Shown here one piece after another: positions 1-11,493 of a stretch of 64,000 nt of DNA. The translations under genes were made by a program, and so were the position numbers. The stretch lies in assembly GCA_963082975.1 (NCBI GenBank), contig OY720348.1:60859461-60923460 (forward strand). Reading direction: 5' to 3'. Under the pieces are notes generated by a model. It was not told the origin of the DNA, did not search any database, and was given only the letters and a program-made list of their open reading frames with translations. The stretch comes from Labia minor. Its lineage: Eukaryota > Arthropoda > Insecta > Dermaptera > Spongiphoridae. The first letter of the stretch is position 1; every line of letters starts with the position of its first letter.

Positions 1-2
1 GG

Positions 3-227
3 TTTGTTATGTTTGGTCAGGCTATTCCCCTTAACGTCAAATGTTTCAACATTAATAAAAAATGCCAAAATAAAAATCAAATAAGGGATGTGCTCAACAT
101 CAGAGCACAAATTTACAAAAATTACAGGAATTAGAATTGGTTTGGTGGAGTTCAATACCCTGCTTTGCCAGTGGAAGTTGTATTAAATTCTCTACCTCCC
201 ACTCCTGAAACCGTTGATCCTTAATCC
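3..227 (+). pseudogene. Ty3/gypsy pol 3' end (integrase tail), broken
   Basis: One frame reads a stretch with FVMFGQAIPL near its start, which matches the conserved region after the integrase core of gypsy-like and retroviral Pol proteins (pattern FGR/Q..PL). A TAG stop follows about 45 codons in. The same frame then reopens for about 30 codons, with PALPVEVV and PPTPETVDP, and ends at TAA at 225-227. A purine tract and an LTR-like sequence lie 300 bases downstream, as expected for the 3' end of an LTR element. The upstream part lies outside the window. Family assignment rests on this short match only. Confidence 0.45.
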
Positions 228-511
228 ATTGAATTCATTTCTTCCGGTCATTTTTCTCACTGGGGAAGCACTGACTCATCTACCTTTTATTAATTAAAAA
301 AAAATCAAAATTGTAAACTTAATTCTAACAGTTGACATTAAAAGACCTGGGTGTAAGTTGGCACCTCTAATTATTGATGATTAAGTTAATTTTATTAATA
401 CGTTTGTTTTTAAGGATGTATACTATTGCTTATAAACATCTATTCTTTGTAAACTAATTTTATGTAAATTACTTTTAAGTTTTGGTCAGTGATAAACTGC
501 GTTTCTTCACT

Positions 512-524
512 GAAGGGGGGAGGA
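512..524 (+). other. Polypurine tract of the left gypsy element
   Basis: A run of 13 purines (GAAGGGGGGAGGA) lies directly before TGTTAACG. This is the layout expected for plus-strand priming next to a 3' LTR. Confidence 0.6.
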
Positions 525-1338
525 TGTTAACGCCTCTCTCTGATTTAGATTTATTTATTTAATGTCAATTTATTTTTATATAATTTTTATAATTTTTTCT
601 TTCATATATATATCTTTATATATATATTTTATATTTAATTTAATATTTGATTTAACACGTGGACGGCTAGTGTCTTATTTGGCGCCACCAGTTGGGGTCA
701 CATGACTCCTCAAAGCCAATCACCATGCTCGATTTTGGCTAATGGCGCCAACGGCTAGCGTTGTGGTAGCAGAGGTGATCTTTTTCACTTGCATTTGAGA
801 CTTGCTTGTGTGACTTGGTCTTGAGAACTTGTATTTTGAACGTGGATTCCTTTTCCACGCTTTTTAGGTGTAAATTCGCCATTTCGTTGTTAAACACGTG
901 GAGACACTGTGTTTCAATTATTATTATTATATTTTTGTAATTCGTTTGTTTTAGCTGAGTATTAGCCAGCATTTATATCTCTTATTTTTATATTTTAATT
1001 TAATTTATTTTTTTTAGTTTATATTAATTTTTCTTTAATTAAATACATTTTATAGCGTGGCAACGAACACTTATCTTTTATTTAGAAAAAGTGAACCTAA
1101 TCTTTCCTTTGCAGGCCCATATGTTAGCATCGGATATTTGATTAATTTAATTTGTTATTGCTTTACGATTTTGGATGTTCAAAGCGATTCTCCTAAGCGC
1201 TAATAGTCAAACGTACTGCACTCTTTGGTGAAGTATATTTAAGGGTTCCTTTCCCAAATAATTTGTTTTATTCCCCGTGTGAAAGAGTTGAGAATTCTTT
1301 TTTTTAACTCCTTCATTAGTGGCACAGGTGGTCCGACA
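525..1338 (+). repeat. Probable 3' LTR of the left gypsy element
   Basis: It starts TGTTAACG immediately after the purine tract. The end is uncertain; GGTGGTCCGACA at 1327-1338 is the best candidate, giving about 814 bases. The matching 5' LTR is outside the window, so the right edge cannot be fixed. No open frame of note is present. The target duplication cannot be judged. Confidence 0.4.
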
Positions 1339-1372
1339 GGCTGAACAATATTTTATTTAATCAACGGCTTGT

Positions 1373-1553
1373 CCAATGACGTCACAGCCTGCTCTTGCAT
1401 ATATATATTATAAATAAAATAAAATTAAAAATGTTTATTATTATTATTTATGTATCCATATCTGTTTTTTATTATATTAATAGATATATTAAAATTATTT
1501 GAAATTGTTTCTGTAGCTGGAAATTAATTTACTTCAAACCGTCGGTCGGTTAT
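1373..1553 (-). repeat. Family A repeat, partial, inverted
   Basis: This stretch is the reverse complement of the first 190 or so bases of the complete family A copy at 2048. It runs from a GACGTCAC site to the terminal motif CCGTCGGTCGGT. It retains one of the two TGACGTCA octamers (1377). With the copy at 2048 it forms a head-to-head pair around the hAT remnant. Confidence 0.75.
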
Positions 1554-1579
1554 GATCCTATGTTAATATAGAAACAAAC

Positions 1580-2020
1580 AAAAATCTGTTTGTTGAACAC
1601 TTGGATAGTTTGGTATTGCATTTTTCCAAATATTTTACTGATTTAGATTCCACAAAATTTGGGTGGATACAGAATCCAATTGTCGAAGAAGATGATGAGT
1701 TTGGTTTATCAAGTGTTGTAAAAGAAAATTGGAATGAATTGTCTTTTGATTCTTCATTGAAACAAAAATTCCAGTATGCAATTTTAGTAAGATTTTAGTT
1801 AGATTTTAAGGGAGAATATAATATTTTATCAAAAAAGTATTAAAAGTAAGGATGCCGTTCGCAACATTTTATGCGAAACATGATTTTCCGTCTTAACTTC
1901 AGTGAAATCCTCATATCGTGCTCTTTTAGATGTAGAAAAGGAGCTTCGTGTATTGCCTCATCAATGACGTCCAGATTTGGTAAACTTTGCGCCAATAGGC
2001 AATCGCATTCATCGTATTAA
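1580..2020 (+). pseudogene. hAT transposase C-terminal fragment (ZBED5/SCAND3-like)
   Basis: The open part (about 1583-1795) reads FSKYFTDLDSTKFGWIQNP followed by a region with ELSFDSSLKQKFQ. This is the pattern of ZBED5/FAM200/SCAND3-type hAT transposases just before the dimerisation domain. After a TAG that replaces an expected tryptophan (1796-1798) the match continues in other frames: MPFATFY at 1852, then LCET-stop-FSVLTSVKSSYR and LLDVEKELRV from 1869. That is the hAT family dimerisation motif. At least three stops and two frame changes are visible, so the fragment is dead. The N-terminal BED finger and catalytic core are missing. It lies between two inverted copies of family A. Confidence 0.8.
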
Positions 2021-2047
2021 GAAATAAGTTGATCTGGCCAGGTCCGA

Positions 2048-2649
2048 ACCGACCGACGGTTTGAAGTAAATTAATTTCCAGCTACAGAAACTATTTCAAA
2101 TAATTTTAATATATCTATTAATGCAATAAAAATCAGATATGGATACATAAATAATAAATATAAACATTTTTAATTTTATTTTATTTATAATATATATGTA
2201 AGACGAGGCTGTGACGTCATGAATGGCTGGATGACGTCATATAATTTTAAACAAGAAAAAACTAATAAAGATTATTTTTCTCGAGGATAAAACCAATACA
2301 AAGTGCATGATTCGTGGTGATATGTAAAAAATCTCCTCATGTGAAATTTGGTGTGAAAATAACCCTTCCCTTCCTATCGTCGATCGCTAATACCTCCACT
2401 TCCGGTTTCCGGATTTGCACCAAAAGTTGATCAATTCATCCCACTGATACATTAAGTAAATATACCAAATTTCATCAAAATCCGTTCAGTCGTTCAGGCT
2501 GTACACATCTATACTGATGGACAGACGGACAGACATGCTAAAAATACTTTTTTCTGTTAAGAAAATGGATGATTCGTGGAGATATGTAAAAATCTCCACA
2601 TGTGAAATTTGGTGTGAAAACAATACCTCCCTTACTATCGTCGGTCGGT
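2048..2649 (+). repeat. Family A element, complete copy 1
   Basis: About 602 bases with terminal inverted repeats ACCGACCGACG(G/A). It matches the copy at 19777-20382 over its whole length. Contents in order: the terminus, an A+T-rich part, two TGACGTCA octamers (2212 and 2232), a CTTCCGG-rich middle and a short GGAC-type microsatellite before the right terminus. It has no coding capacity, so it is probably a non-autonomous element. No clear target duplication was found. Confidence 0.75.
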
Positions 2650-3125
2650 AAAACTATAAATATAAATATTATAGTTGAACATTCTTTGATTTGTATTCTT
2701 TGCTCAGGCAACATGTAGATATCAAATTTTAAAAAATTAATTACTGATATATGCAAAAATATTGTGATGTAATTGCATCGAAATCGGTTATAAAAATGCT
2801 TTTCTCGTGAAAGAATTAAAATAAGGATTTTTATAAAGTTTCTTTTTTATTTACTATAGATTAGTAAAATGAAAGAATCATAGACATATTTTAGATTTGT
2901 ATAAATAAATAATAAATAAATTAACATATGGATAATAAAATGATAGGATTCTTAAATGGAATAGATAATTAGTAATAATGTATTTATTAAGAGAGCAAAT
3001 AAAATAGTAATTATAAATACTAAGTTAAAAAAATAAGATTTTTATTGATTTAAACTACAATTTGTTCTAAAAAGTATATAAGGTATATTTAAAGAAAATG
3101 TTTGTTTCATTATTAAGCCTATTTT

Positions 3126-4627
3126 TCAAACATTATGAATTAATAAATGGTTATCTAAATGTGATTTCCATTTAAATTTATTTTTACAATATTTACATTC
3201 AAAAGGTTTTTCTCCTGAATGAATTAGTAAATGTATTTTTAAACTTGATTTCCATTTAAATTTATTTTTACAATATTTACATTCAAAAGGTTTTTCTCCT
3301 GAATGAATTATTAAATGTATTTTTAAACTTGATTTCTGATTAAATTTCTTTTGACAATAATTACATTCAAAAGGTTTTTCTCCTGAATGAATTAGTAAAT
3401 GTCTTTTTAAAGAAGATTTCAAATTAAATTTCTTTTCACAATAATTACATTTAAAAGGTTTTTCTCCTGTATGAATTAATAAATGTTTATCTAAACTTGA
3501 TTTATCATTAAATTTCTTTTTACAATGATTACATTCAAAAGGTTTTTCTCCTGAATGAATTAATAAATGTCTTTTTAAAGAAGATTTCAAATTAAATTTC
3601 TTTTCACAATAATTACATTCAAAAGGTTTTTCTCCTGAATGAATTATTAAATGTCTTATTAAAGTTGATTTCTGATTAAAATTCTTTTCACAATAATTAC
3701 ATTCAAAAGGTTTTTCTCCTGTATGAATTATTAAATGTTTATCTAAACTTGATTTCTGATTAAATTTCTTTTGACAATAATTACATTCAAAAGGTTTTTC
3801 TCCTGAATGAATTATTAAATGTGTTTTTAAAGTTGATTTCTGATTAAATTTCTTTTGACAATAATTACATTCAAAAGGTTTTTCTCCTGAATGAATTATT
3901 AAATGTGTTTTTAAAGTTGATTTCTGATTAAATTTCTTTTGACAATAATTACATTCAAAAGGTTTTTCTCCTGAATGAATTATTAAATGTGTTTTTAAAG
4001 AAGATTTCAGATTAAATTTCTTTTGACAATAATTACATTTAAAAGGTTTTTCTCCTGAATGAATTATTAAATGTCTTTTTAAAGTTGATTTCACATTAAA
4101 TTTCTTTTCACAATAATTACATTCAAAAGGTTTTTCTCCTGAATGAATTATTAAATGTCTATTTAAATGTGATTTCTGATTAAATTTCTTTTTACAATAA
4201 TTACATTGAAAACGCCTGTCTTCAGTATGGTTTGAATCAGTTTCTTCTTTCAATTTTTCGTCTAAATATTTCTCTGTATCCTTTTTGAATTTTACATCAT
4301 TTTTGAAAATGGAAAATATTTTTTTATGAAAACATTTTTTTAGATGTTTAGATAAAAATTCCTCACTTATAAAATTCATATGACAATAAACACAAGAATA
4401 TAGAGGACCTAAAAAAAAGAATTGTTTTCGTTATTTTAAATCATTATATTTTTATATATCTAACTTTTATTTTATAATTCAATTTAAGGAATAATATCAT
4501 TACAAATAATATTAACCAAAATAATTTTAGTGACAATTAACATTACTTTAAATGCAAAAAAACATAGAAATAAAAACTAACCTATATAAATTGGATATTT
4601 TGTGTCTTCTTGTTTATAAAGATCCAT
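3126..4627 (-). CDS. C2H2 zinc-finger protein, 13 fingers (copy 1)
   Basis: Probable nuclear DNA-binding protein. I place the start in a 46-base first exon (4582-4627) that begins MDLYKQEDTKYPIYI. A GT-AG intron (4409-4581; donor GTTAGT, T-rich acceptor) joins it to exon 2 (3126-4408), for 442 residues in all. Exon 2 opens with YSCVYCHMNF, a C-x2-C unit that continues to a histidine and cysteine, so an atypical first finger. A charged linker follows, then 13 regular fingers of the form C-x2-C-x12-H-x3-H joined by H(S/T)GEKP linkers. The finger repeats are very alike, with a lysine- and asparagine-rich composition. The protein ends normally after finger 13. A sister gene lies at 13396-15203. 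The target sequence and function are unknown; a zinc-finger cluster of this kind is usually a transcription regulator. Confidence 0.85.
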
Positions 4628-4872
4628 TTTAATTGATTAATGTATTATCAATTTTAAAATATATACTAGATAATAAGTAATATAAACCAGATTGTCTGTG
4701 ATATAAACGTTTTAAATTTTGATTTGGATTTACAATTAAAATAATAACCAAATATTTGTCGTTAAGATTGCAATCAAGTGTTTAACACGCAAATTGGACT
4801 TCCGGGAATCATATGTGTTTTTACTATTATTTCTGTTAGATGGCGCTGCTGTCGACAAATTATATTTTTACT

Positions 4873-5040
4873 GACCGACGATAGAAAGAGAAGGTATTGA
4901 CTTCACACCAAATTTCACATGTGGAGATTTTTACATATCTCCACAAATCATCCATTTTGTTAATAGAAAAAAGTATTTTTAGCATGATATCTGTCCGTCT
5001 GTCTGTCCGCTGTGTATCCGTATAGACGTGTACAGCTTGA
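4873..5040 (-). repeat. Family A repeat, truncated
   Basis: Reverse-orientation terminal piece (GACCGACGATAG through the GTCC microsatellite to GTGTACAGCTTGA). It lies just upstream of zinc-finger gene 1. The equivalent piece at 15443 lies upstream of gene 2, so it was carried along in that duplication. Confidence 0.7.
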
Positions 5041-5176
5041 AATAAAATTACGAATTATATATTATGTTATATCCACAGGCCATACTTTAGTCTTTCAGTG
5101 CATTAATAGGTGCATTTAAGGAGTGTACGTTTTATGACCAATTTTTTAAAATTTATGTTCTTTTAAATTATTTGAA

Positions 5177-5272
5177 TGGCGATTCAGTGAATCAGGTATT
5201 AATATTATCAGCCAAACCCGATAATCAAGAATCATTTTTTTTTAATGACCGAGCGGCGGTTCGGTAAACCTG
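5177..5272 (+). repeat. Family E hairpin-module repeat
   Basis: Two copies of a roughly 25-base module (ACCGAGCGGCGG then TTCGGTAAACC-type) flank a core with GTATTAATATTATCAGCC and CCGATAAT. The core and the modules recur at about ten other places in the window. The left module here is degenerate. Confidence 0.6.
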
Positions 5273-5795
5273 GTACGTTTATTATTATAAAATGTTTATT
5301 TTAAATAATTTTTTTAAATAAATGAATAAAATATATGAAATATGTTTTTTTATAATATACATATAAATATGTGATAATTATATGTCTATCAATGTGCATT
5401 TATCATAATACGGAAGCGATTTTAATATTATTTATCAGGTCGTCAATCTGTTCCTGATATATTTATATTGGTTGGATTAGACACGTCTCCTTGTAAAAAA
5501 GATCTTTTCCAATCATGCTTAAGATTGAATGTCATGTAAGAGACGTCGCCTTACTTACCTGATTTATTACTCTCAGGATAAACAATAATTAATTTCGATA
5601 TTGTAATTTATAAACAAAAAATAGTTAAACTTTAATAAGGACAATTTTCAAATAACTATTTTCTAAAAAATATAATAATTTCAATTGGATATTTATTTAG
5701 TTTTATTTATTTAATCCAGATTTTGATGGTTAAAGTATCAATTGACTAGCTGTGAGCTTAGATTAAATTTAAATATAGAAGGAAGGAAATAAATA

Positions 5796-6365
5796 GATCT
5801 GGAGTGTCTTCACTCGACTATCTCGCAAATTTGAATTGGATTAATTAACATATATTATATTTAAATTAAATTGAATTAATTAAATTATAAATTAAAATTA
5901 ATAAATAATATTTATTAAATCAGTGCGTGTTTGACTCTTTGTTGATGACACCATGTCACGTGCTGGTGCGTGATTTGCAGTTTTAAAAAATAAATTCCGG
6001 TACTTTCAGCGATACAATCAAGCTGAAATTCTATATATATCAGTTTTATACAATTTTTAATCATGTGGCAAACTATCAGACATATATATTTATTTTTACA
6101 TTCAGTTTTGAGGAAAAAAAATCAAAACGTTTTAAGTTAACCTACATTTCTCAAAAGTTGATAGAAAACTACAAATTTTTGAATAATGCCTGTGTACCAA
6201 ATCTCATTATTCTAGCTTAAACCGTTTTTGCGTAATCTTGTCTAGATACACACACATACACACACAAACATTTTTCTCAACCTTAATGAATATGATTCAG
6301 GGACCTTCAAAACGTATAAAATTATCAAAATCTCGACATCGAAAATTTTCACAATACTATCTCTA
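5796..6365 (+). repeat. Family C repeat, near-complete
   Basis: It starts CTGGAGTGTCTTCACTCGAC and ends near ACAATACTATCTCTAG. The middle holds CATGTCACGTGCTGG and a CA-rich microsatellite. The same sequence appears reversed at 61614-62110 and in part at 9262, 17190 and 18838. No open frame is present. Confidence 0.7.
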
Positions 6366-7420
6366 GAATAAATAAATAGTAAAAATCAATCTATATTTTA
6401 TTTATTTATTTTTTTAGTTTTTAGTTTTTAGTTTAAAAAAGTATGTTTATTAGCCAATTTGTGATACGTAATTTTTTTTTATCCCATAACATAACAAATA
6501 AGGGTTTACAATAATTTTTGCAATCAATTGGTGACTTATAGTCGTAATTAGTATAAATTTACATTTTTCTTTTTACAGCGAACTTCATTATTTTCATTCT
6601 ACATAATATTGAAATATTTATTTTTATTTGATTTACTAACTAGGAAAAGGATATATAAAGAAAAACCTAGTCTATATATTGGTGGGGGAGGGGGGGAATG
6701 GTTTTTGTAATACAAAAAAAAAATTTTTTTAATTTTTTACATTATTATACATATTTTTTCTATTTACAAAATACATAATAATTAATATGGTGACATTGAA
6801 TCTGTTAACCACCAGCATTTGCTGGATATTTTGATCCTATCTGTTTTGTCTTTATTTGGAATAGCATTGCTATATCCATAGCTAAATTTTTGTTTGAAGA
6901 TTATTATTATTTATTTATTTACACACACATCCGTTAACAGGAAAAAACTTTTTTTAAAATCAGAATGGTTGAAACATGGAGATGTTTAAAGGTGAATAGG
7001 GATTACAAGTACTTTACTCTCAAAAAAATTAGAAATTTGTTTCGATTGAAAATTTTTTAAAATCAATCTACAATTTAATTATATTTTTTTTTCTCAATGT
7101 TTATTGTTTTTCTTCAAATTTTAAAACGTCGTTTAATATAAAGTACAATAATTTAAATTTTTTTTTTTTTTTTTATAAATATAATTATGATTAATGTTCT
7201 ATTAAACACCTCTTGCCTATTTTTGTGCTTATACATATTCATTTACTAAAAAAAAGCTTTTTTTAATACTATAGTTAAATTAATTTTATATGAAATTGTA
7301 GATAATAAGCGACCTAAAAATTATTCATTCATTCTGTTTTTTTTTATCTATTTATCAAATTAATTATTAATTCTTTAATTATATAAAATATAAATATAAA
7401 TGCTATTTATATTACAATTT
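6366..7420. other. A+T-rich spacer without genes
   Basis: Long A and T runs, with no coding frame or splice pattern found. A stretch at about 6920-7030 (CAGAATGGTTGAAACATGG, GATTACAAGTACTTTACT) recurs twice at 16340-16625 and is a minor dispersed repeat. Confidence 0.6.
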
Positions 7421-7733
7421 TATATGAAAATAACCCTTCACTTCCTCTCTTCGATCGGCAATACTAGCACTTCCGGTTTCCGGATTTGCACCAAAAGTTG
7501 ATCCATTCATCATACTGATGCATTAAGTAAATATACCAAATTTCATCAAAATCCGTTGAGTCGTTCAAGCTGTACACATCTCTACGGACACACAGCGGAC
7601 GGACGGACAGACATCATGCTAAAAATACTTTTTTCTGTTTAGAAAATGCATGATTCGTGGAGATATGTAAAAATCTCCACATGTGAAATTTGGTGTGAAA
7701 ACAATACCTCCCTTACTATCGTCGGTCGGTAAA
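7421..7733 (+). repeat. Family A repeat, right half
   Basis: Matches 2340-2649: CTTCCGGTTTCCGG, then the GGACGGAC microsatellite, ending ATCGTCGGTCGGT. The left half with the TGACGTCA pair is missing. Confidence 0.75.
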
Positions 7734-7736
7734 AAA

Positions 7737-7917
7737 ATCGGGGTTGTGTGTTGCCAAAACGCCCAAAAACAACACTTCTAGCAACTCTGGATTGAACACG
7801 TACTGAACTGAAATAAACCGATATTATTTTTTTCGGTTCAGCTCCGGTTTTCGTTCCGACAAAAATACCGGTTTTTTCGGGTTTCGGTTTTCGGTTCAGT
7901 TCCGGTTCGAAGCCCTG
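7737..7917 (-). repeat. hAT-type element end
   Basis: Read on the minus strand, this begins CAGGGCTTCGAACCGGAAC and continues as repeated CCGAAAACC-like units. That is a common terminal sequence of hAT-like non-autonomous elements. The other end was not found. Confidence 0.45.
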
Positions 7918-8099
7918 GTTTAAATAAAACAAGTTATTCTCGATACAGATCTTTATTCGGTCGTGTTTGAACCCCGACTAGCTAAAAATAAATCCAAAAT
8001 AATCAATTTTGGGTCTCGGCGACCACAGTAAAAATTATGTATTTTTTATATATATGTAAGTATAAAACAGCCTAAATTATAATATAAACAAAATTTGTC

Positions 8100-8179
8100 T
8101 TTCAATTACAATTGTAAATAACAGAGGGCCCATCTCAATTTTACCGCCCGGGGCCCCCAATCAACTTAATCCGCCACTG
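8100..8179 (-). repeat. DNA-transposon end fragment
   Basis: On the minus strand it starts CAGTGGCGGATTAAGTTG and runs into a CCCCGGGCGG patch. This resembles hAT termini with CAGTGGCGGA. It is an isolated fragment in A+T-rich DNA. Confidence 0.4.
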
Positions 8180-8656
8180 CTTGCCCGTTTTCAGGGAAAG
8201 TGCGGACTACTTAATAGTTTCATATCAAATTATCATTTTTTCATAAATCCAATTCCTTCAGGATATTTCTTTTTAATTTAATCTTAAGAATTAATGGTTG
8301 AACTTTACTAAAAAAAACAAAAAGAAATTATATTGAAAATTATAAGGGAAATTTACCCTGAAGGAATTGGAATTATTAAAAAATAATAATTTGTTATGAA
8401 ACTATTATTATTCTTAATTTATTATTTTTTTTATTATTATTTAATTCTACTATTAATATTATAAAAAAAAGTAGGTGGGGTTAAAAATAGTAAATATAAA
8501 TCATACAAATAAATTTCATTCATTTTATTTATTATTCCTTTAAATACTAAAAACACTGGAATAATTTATAGTTTATATAAATATACAATATTATATATGA
8601 AAAAAATCTCAGTATATTAAATACATTCTCTTTTGGAAAAGAATACCTTAAACCAG

Positions 8657-8714
8657 TGATTCTCAACCACTGTGCCGCGAGATTTTCAAAATGTGCCGCC
8701 AAATTAAAAAGGAA
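8657..8714 (+). repeat. hAT-like terminal fragment
   Basis: Starts CAGTGATTCTCAACCACTG followed by TGCCGC, a typical hAT terminal pattern. It is cut off by the family B repeat. Confidence 0.5.
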
Positions 8715-9160
8715 ACGCTACTTGTATAGGTAAAATGTCACTTCCGGTAGTCAGATCATGATGAAATTTGGTATCTGAATTTTTTTCATATTTTTAAATC
8801 TATATACAAAATATGAAGCAAATATCTCGAAGCAAACTGGTACTTTACTTGAAAGGTAAACGCAACCAGTGTAGGTAAAGTACCACTTCCGGTTAACCGA
8901 TTCTGACGAAATTTTGATAGAAATCTACAAACTGTGAATAATATCTGTGTACCAAATTTCGAAGTCCTAGCTTGATTAGTTTTTGAGTAAATTTGCTTAC
9001 AGACATTACATACATACATACATACATACACACACAGACATAATTCCAAAAATGGTATTTTCCGACTCAGGGAGGTCTAAAACATCAAGATCTATCAAAA
9101 TCTCGAAGTCGAAATTTTTGACGATTCCAATACTTCCCTTATACGAAGTATGCGGGAAAT
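8715..9160 (+). repeat. Family B repeat, copy 1
   Basis: From GGAAACGCTACTTGTATAGG to ACGAAGTATGCGGG, with a CATA microsatellite in the middle. The reversed copy at 51918-52386 matches from end to end. No coding frame is supported. Confidence 0.75.
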
Positions 9161-10078
9161 TAAAAAGTGTATATAAATTATTGTAAAATGAAGAATTAAA
9201 ATAAAAGACGAATTAAATAAATAAATTCTCTTATTAGAGATTGAATTATATTTCTTTTTCTTACGTATAAAAACATCAAAATCTTGACATCGAAAATTTT
9301 CATTATCGCAATACTATCTCTGCCGGGTTAGTAAAAACAAAAAATTTGAATTCAAAATTTGATAATATTGATTATTTTAAAGAATAGACTTTGATTTTAG
9401 TTTTTTTTTTTTTAATTTTTAAATTTCGAATTATATAATTTTAATTGAATTTTTATTTTTTTTTATTTTTTTTTAATTATTTGTTTAAATTCGAATTACA
9501 ACCGAAAATGTAATTAATTTTATTTTTGGCAATCATAAAGGGCTTGAAATTTTATTATTATTTTTTTTTTTTTTGTTTTTTTTTTGTCCAATTCCATAAG
9601 GCAACCCTTTAGCTAACTTGATCGGTTTTTATTTCAAAAGCCTCGAATGGACATACGCAGATGGAGTGATTTCCGGAAGGTAGACCTACTTTGGGCGTCG
9701 TTTGAGATGACCATTTTGACTATGGTTGCTCGGGTGAATGAGAATGAGGTGTGTATTGGAATGAGACCGGGTGCCTATTAAGCAAGTGCATAGACGAATG
9801 GCTTCTTTTGCAATAGCAACACTTGTTATCAATGTGGGTGCGTTCGAAATGGAGGTCGCCGGGGGGAGGCTCCGCCCTGGAACCACTTTCTTCTGACCAT
9901 GGTCACACAAACCATTCACTTGGACGTTGATCCAGAATGGCCAATTGGTCTCTCCCTCCTACCCCACCCCACCCCCTATTGCAACCGATCGAATACAAAA
10001 GCGTAGTAACCAGATGAGCATTCAAATGGACACTTTCATTAAAATAAAGAATTAAAAATGGAAATTAATCAAATAAAA
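9161..10078. other. Spacer with a G+C-richer patch, no gene assigned
   Basis: 9262-9320 is a fragment of family C. Long T runs follow. The stretch at about 9600-9985 is clearly richer in G+C than its surroundings. Its reading frames match no family I know, and the longest (9686-9919, minus) has neither splice nor start context. It could be a promoter, an old exon or part of an unrecognised element. Confidence 0.4.
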
Positions 10079-10926
10079 TACTTTATATAAAAAAAAAACT
10101 TTTTTAAAAAACCACGTTTTTAACGCACTAAAAAGAAGAAAATAATTTTTCTGAAACCCCATAGGTACTGACATTACAAACAAGAGATATGATTTGAAGA
10201 AAATTTTCTATAACGTAAAACGTGGGGCGCAAATAATAATAAATTTTTTAAATGCAATATAATTTCTTTGATTAATTTATTTCAATATCCATGGATTTAT
10301 ATTTTAAGTTTTATATTTTTTACCAGACTTTTTGTAAAAGGGAATATTATTAGTAATCCAACAGAATACTTTTATTAATGTAAATTTTTTTTGGAAAATT
10401 AATTCCTTAATATTAAATAAACATCTTCAATTTACACTTTAGAAATTTTATTAACATAAATATTAAATATTTGCTAGAAGTTTTGCAGTAGCAAAATTTA
10501 GTTTTAGATTTCTTCAAGTTAAATTTCTTATATTATTTACCAGAATATTGTTAGGATGTCATTTTTTATCAGAATTTTTTAAAAGTGAATATTATTAGTA
10601 ATCTAAAGGTAATCTTTTCATAAATTAAATTTACCTCTTTTAAAAATTTCGATAAGTTATAAGCTTTACTTTTTGAAGCTAATTAAAATATGAATTCATT
10701 TATCCTATTAATTTGTACCTAATAACATTTATTTATAAATTTTTATACGATACAGAATATTTTAGCCATAGTTGCGCCCCACGTTTTACGTTATAGAAAA
10801 TTTTCTTCAAATCATATCTCTTGTTTGTAATGTCAGTACCTATGGGGTTTCAGAAAAATTATTTTCTTCTTTTTAGTGCGTTAAAAACGTGGTTTTTTAA
10901 AAAAGTTTTTTTTTTATATAAAGTAT
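10079..10926. mobile_element. Inverted-repeat element with 155-base perfect arms
   Basis: The left arm (10079-10233) and right arm (10772-10926) are reverse complements, with no mismatch seen by eye. Each starts ATACTTTATATAAAAAA and ends GTGGGGCGCAA. The 538-base centre is A+T-rich and non-coding. No open frame exists, so this is a non-autonomous or fold-back element. The target duplication may be only TA or AAAATA-like and cannot be fixed. The family is not recognised. Confidence 0.8.
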
Positions 10927-11316
10927 TATTTTCTACTTTTTAGTCTTCATATATTGCAATCGATTTCACTTGACCTATACTACTTTTAAGTTTTTTGATT
11001 GACTTTAATAGTCATGAAATACTATTATCCTGAAAGTAATAAATTTAAATTGAATTATAAAGAGAAATTTTTAAATTTGTCATATTTTAATTCTTTATTG
11101 CCTAAAACTCATCATAAATTTAAATTTTGTTTTCTAAATTACAGTACAAAACATTAATATGCCTTCTTTCAAATTTATTTACATTTTAAATATTATACAT
11201 ATTATATTATTCTTTTAACGGGTTTTTAACGGTTTTTTCAAATTTAAATATTTACACTTTTTGTTTTGATTTTCCCATACAAAATTATATTCATTAATTA
11301 TGCTCTAATTAAACAC

Positions 11317-11493
11317 TTGCAAGCTACGAATGTGTTATTTTATTGTATTGTCATCCAGAATACATTACTCTGAAAAGTTTCAGAGCGATTGGATGACTGG
11401 AAGTGGTCGAAATTTCGATTGCAAGATTTGACCCGAACAGATAAATAAACAAACAAACAAACAAGAAAGCAAGCTAAGAAAAACGTGGTAAAA
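11317..11493. repeat. Family G repeat, copy 1
   Basis: ACTTGCAAGCTACGAATGTG through GATGACTGGAAGTGGTCG to AAGCTAAGAAAAACGTGGTA. The second copy is at 12634-12806, nearly identical apart from the CAAA microsatellite length. Confidence 0.7.

Noticed and set aside
744-757. TGGCGCCAACGG-like stretch in the left LTR as a tRNA primer site
   Set aside because: It lies inside the presumed LTR, not after it, and no second LTR is available to support another reading.
9686-9919. 77-residue minus-strand frame in the G+C-rich patch
   Set aside because: No family resemblance, no splice context, and the composition alone explains an open frame.
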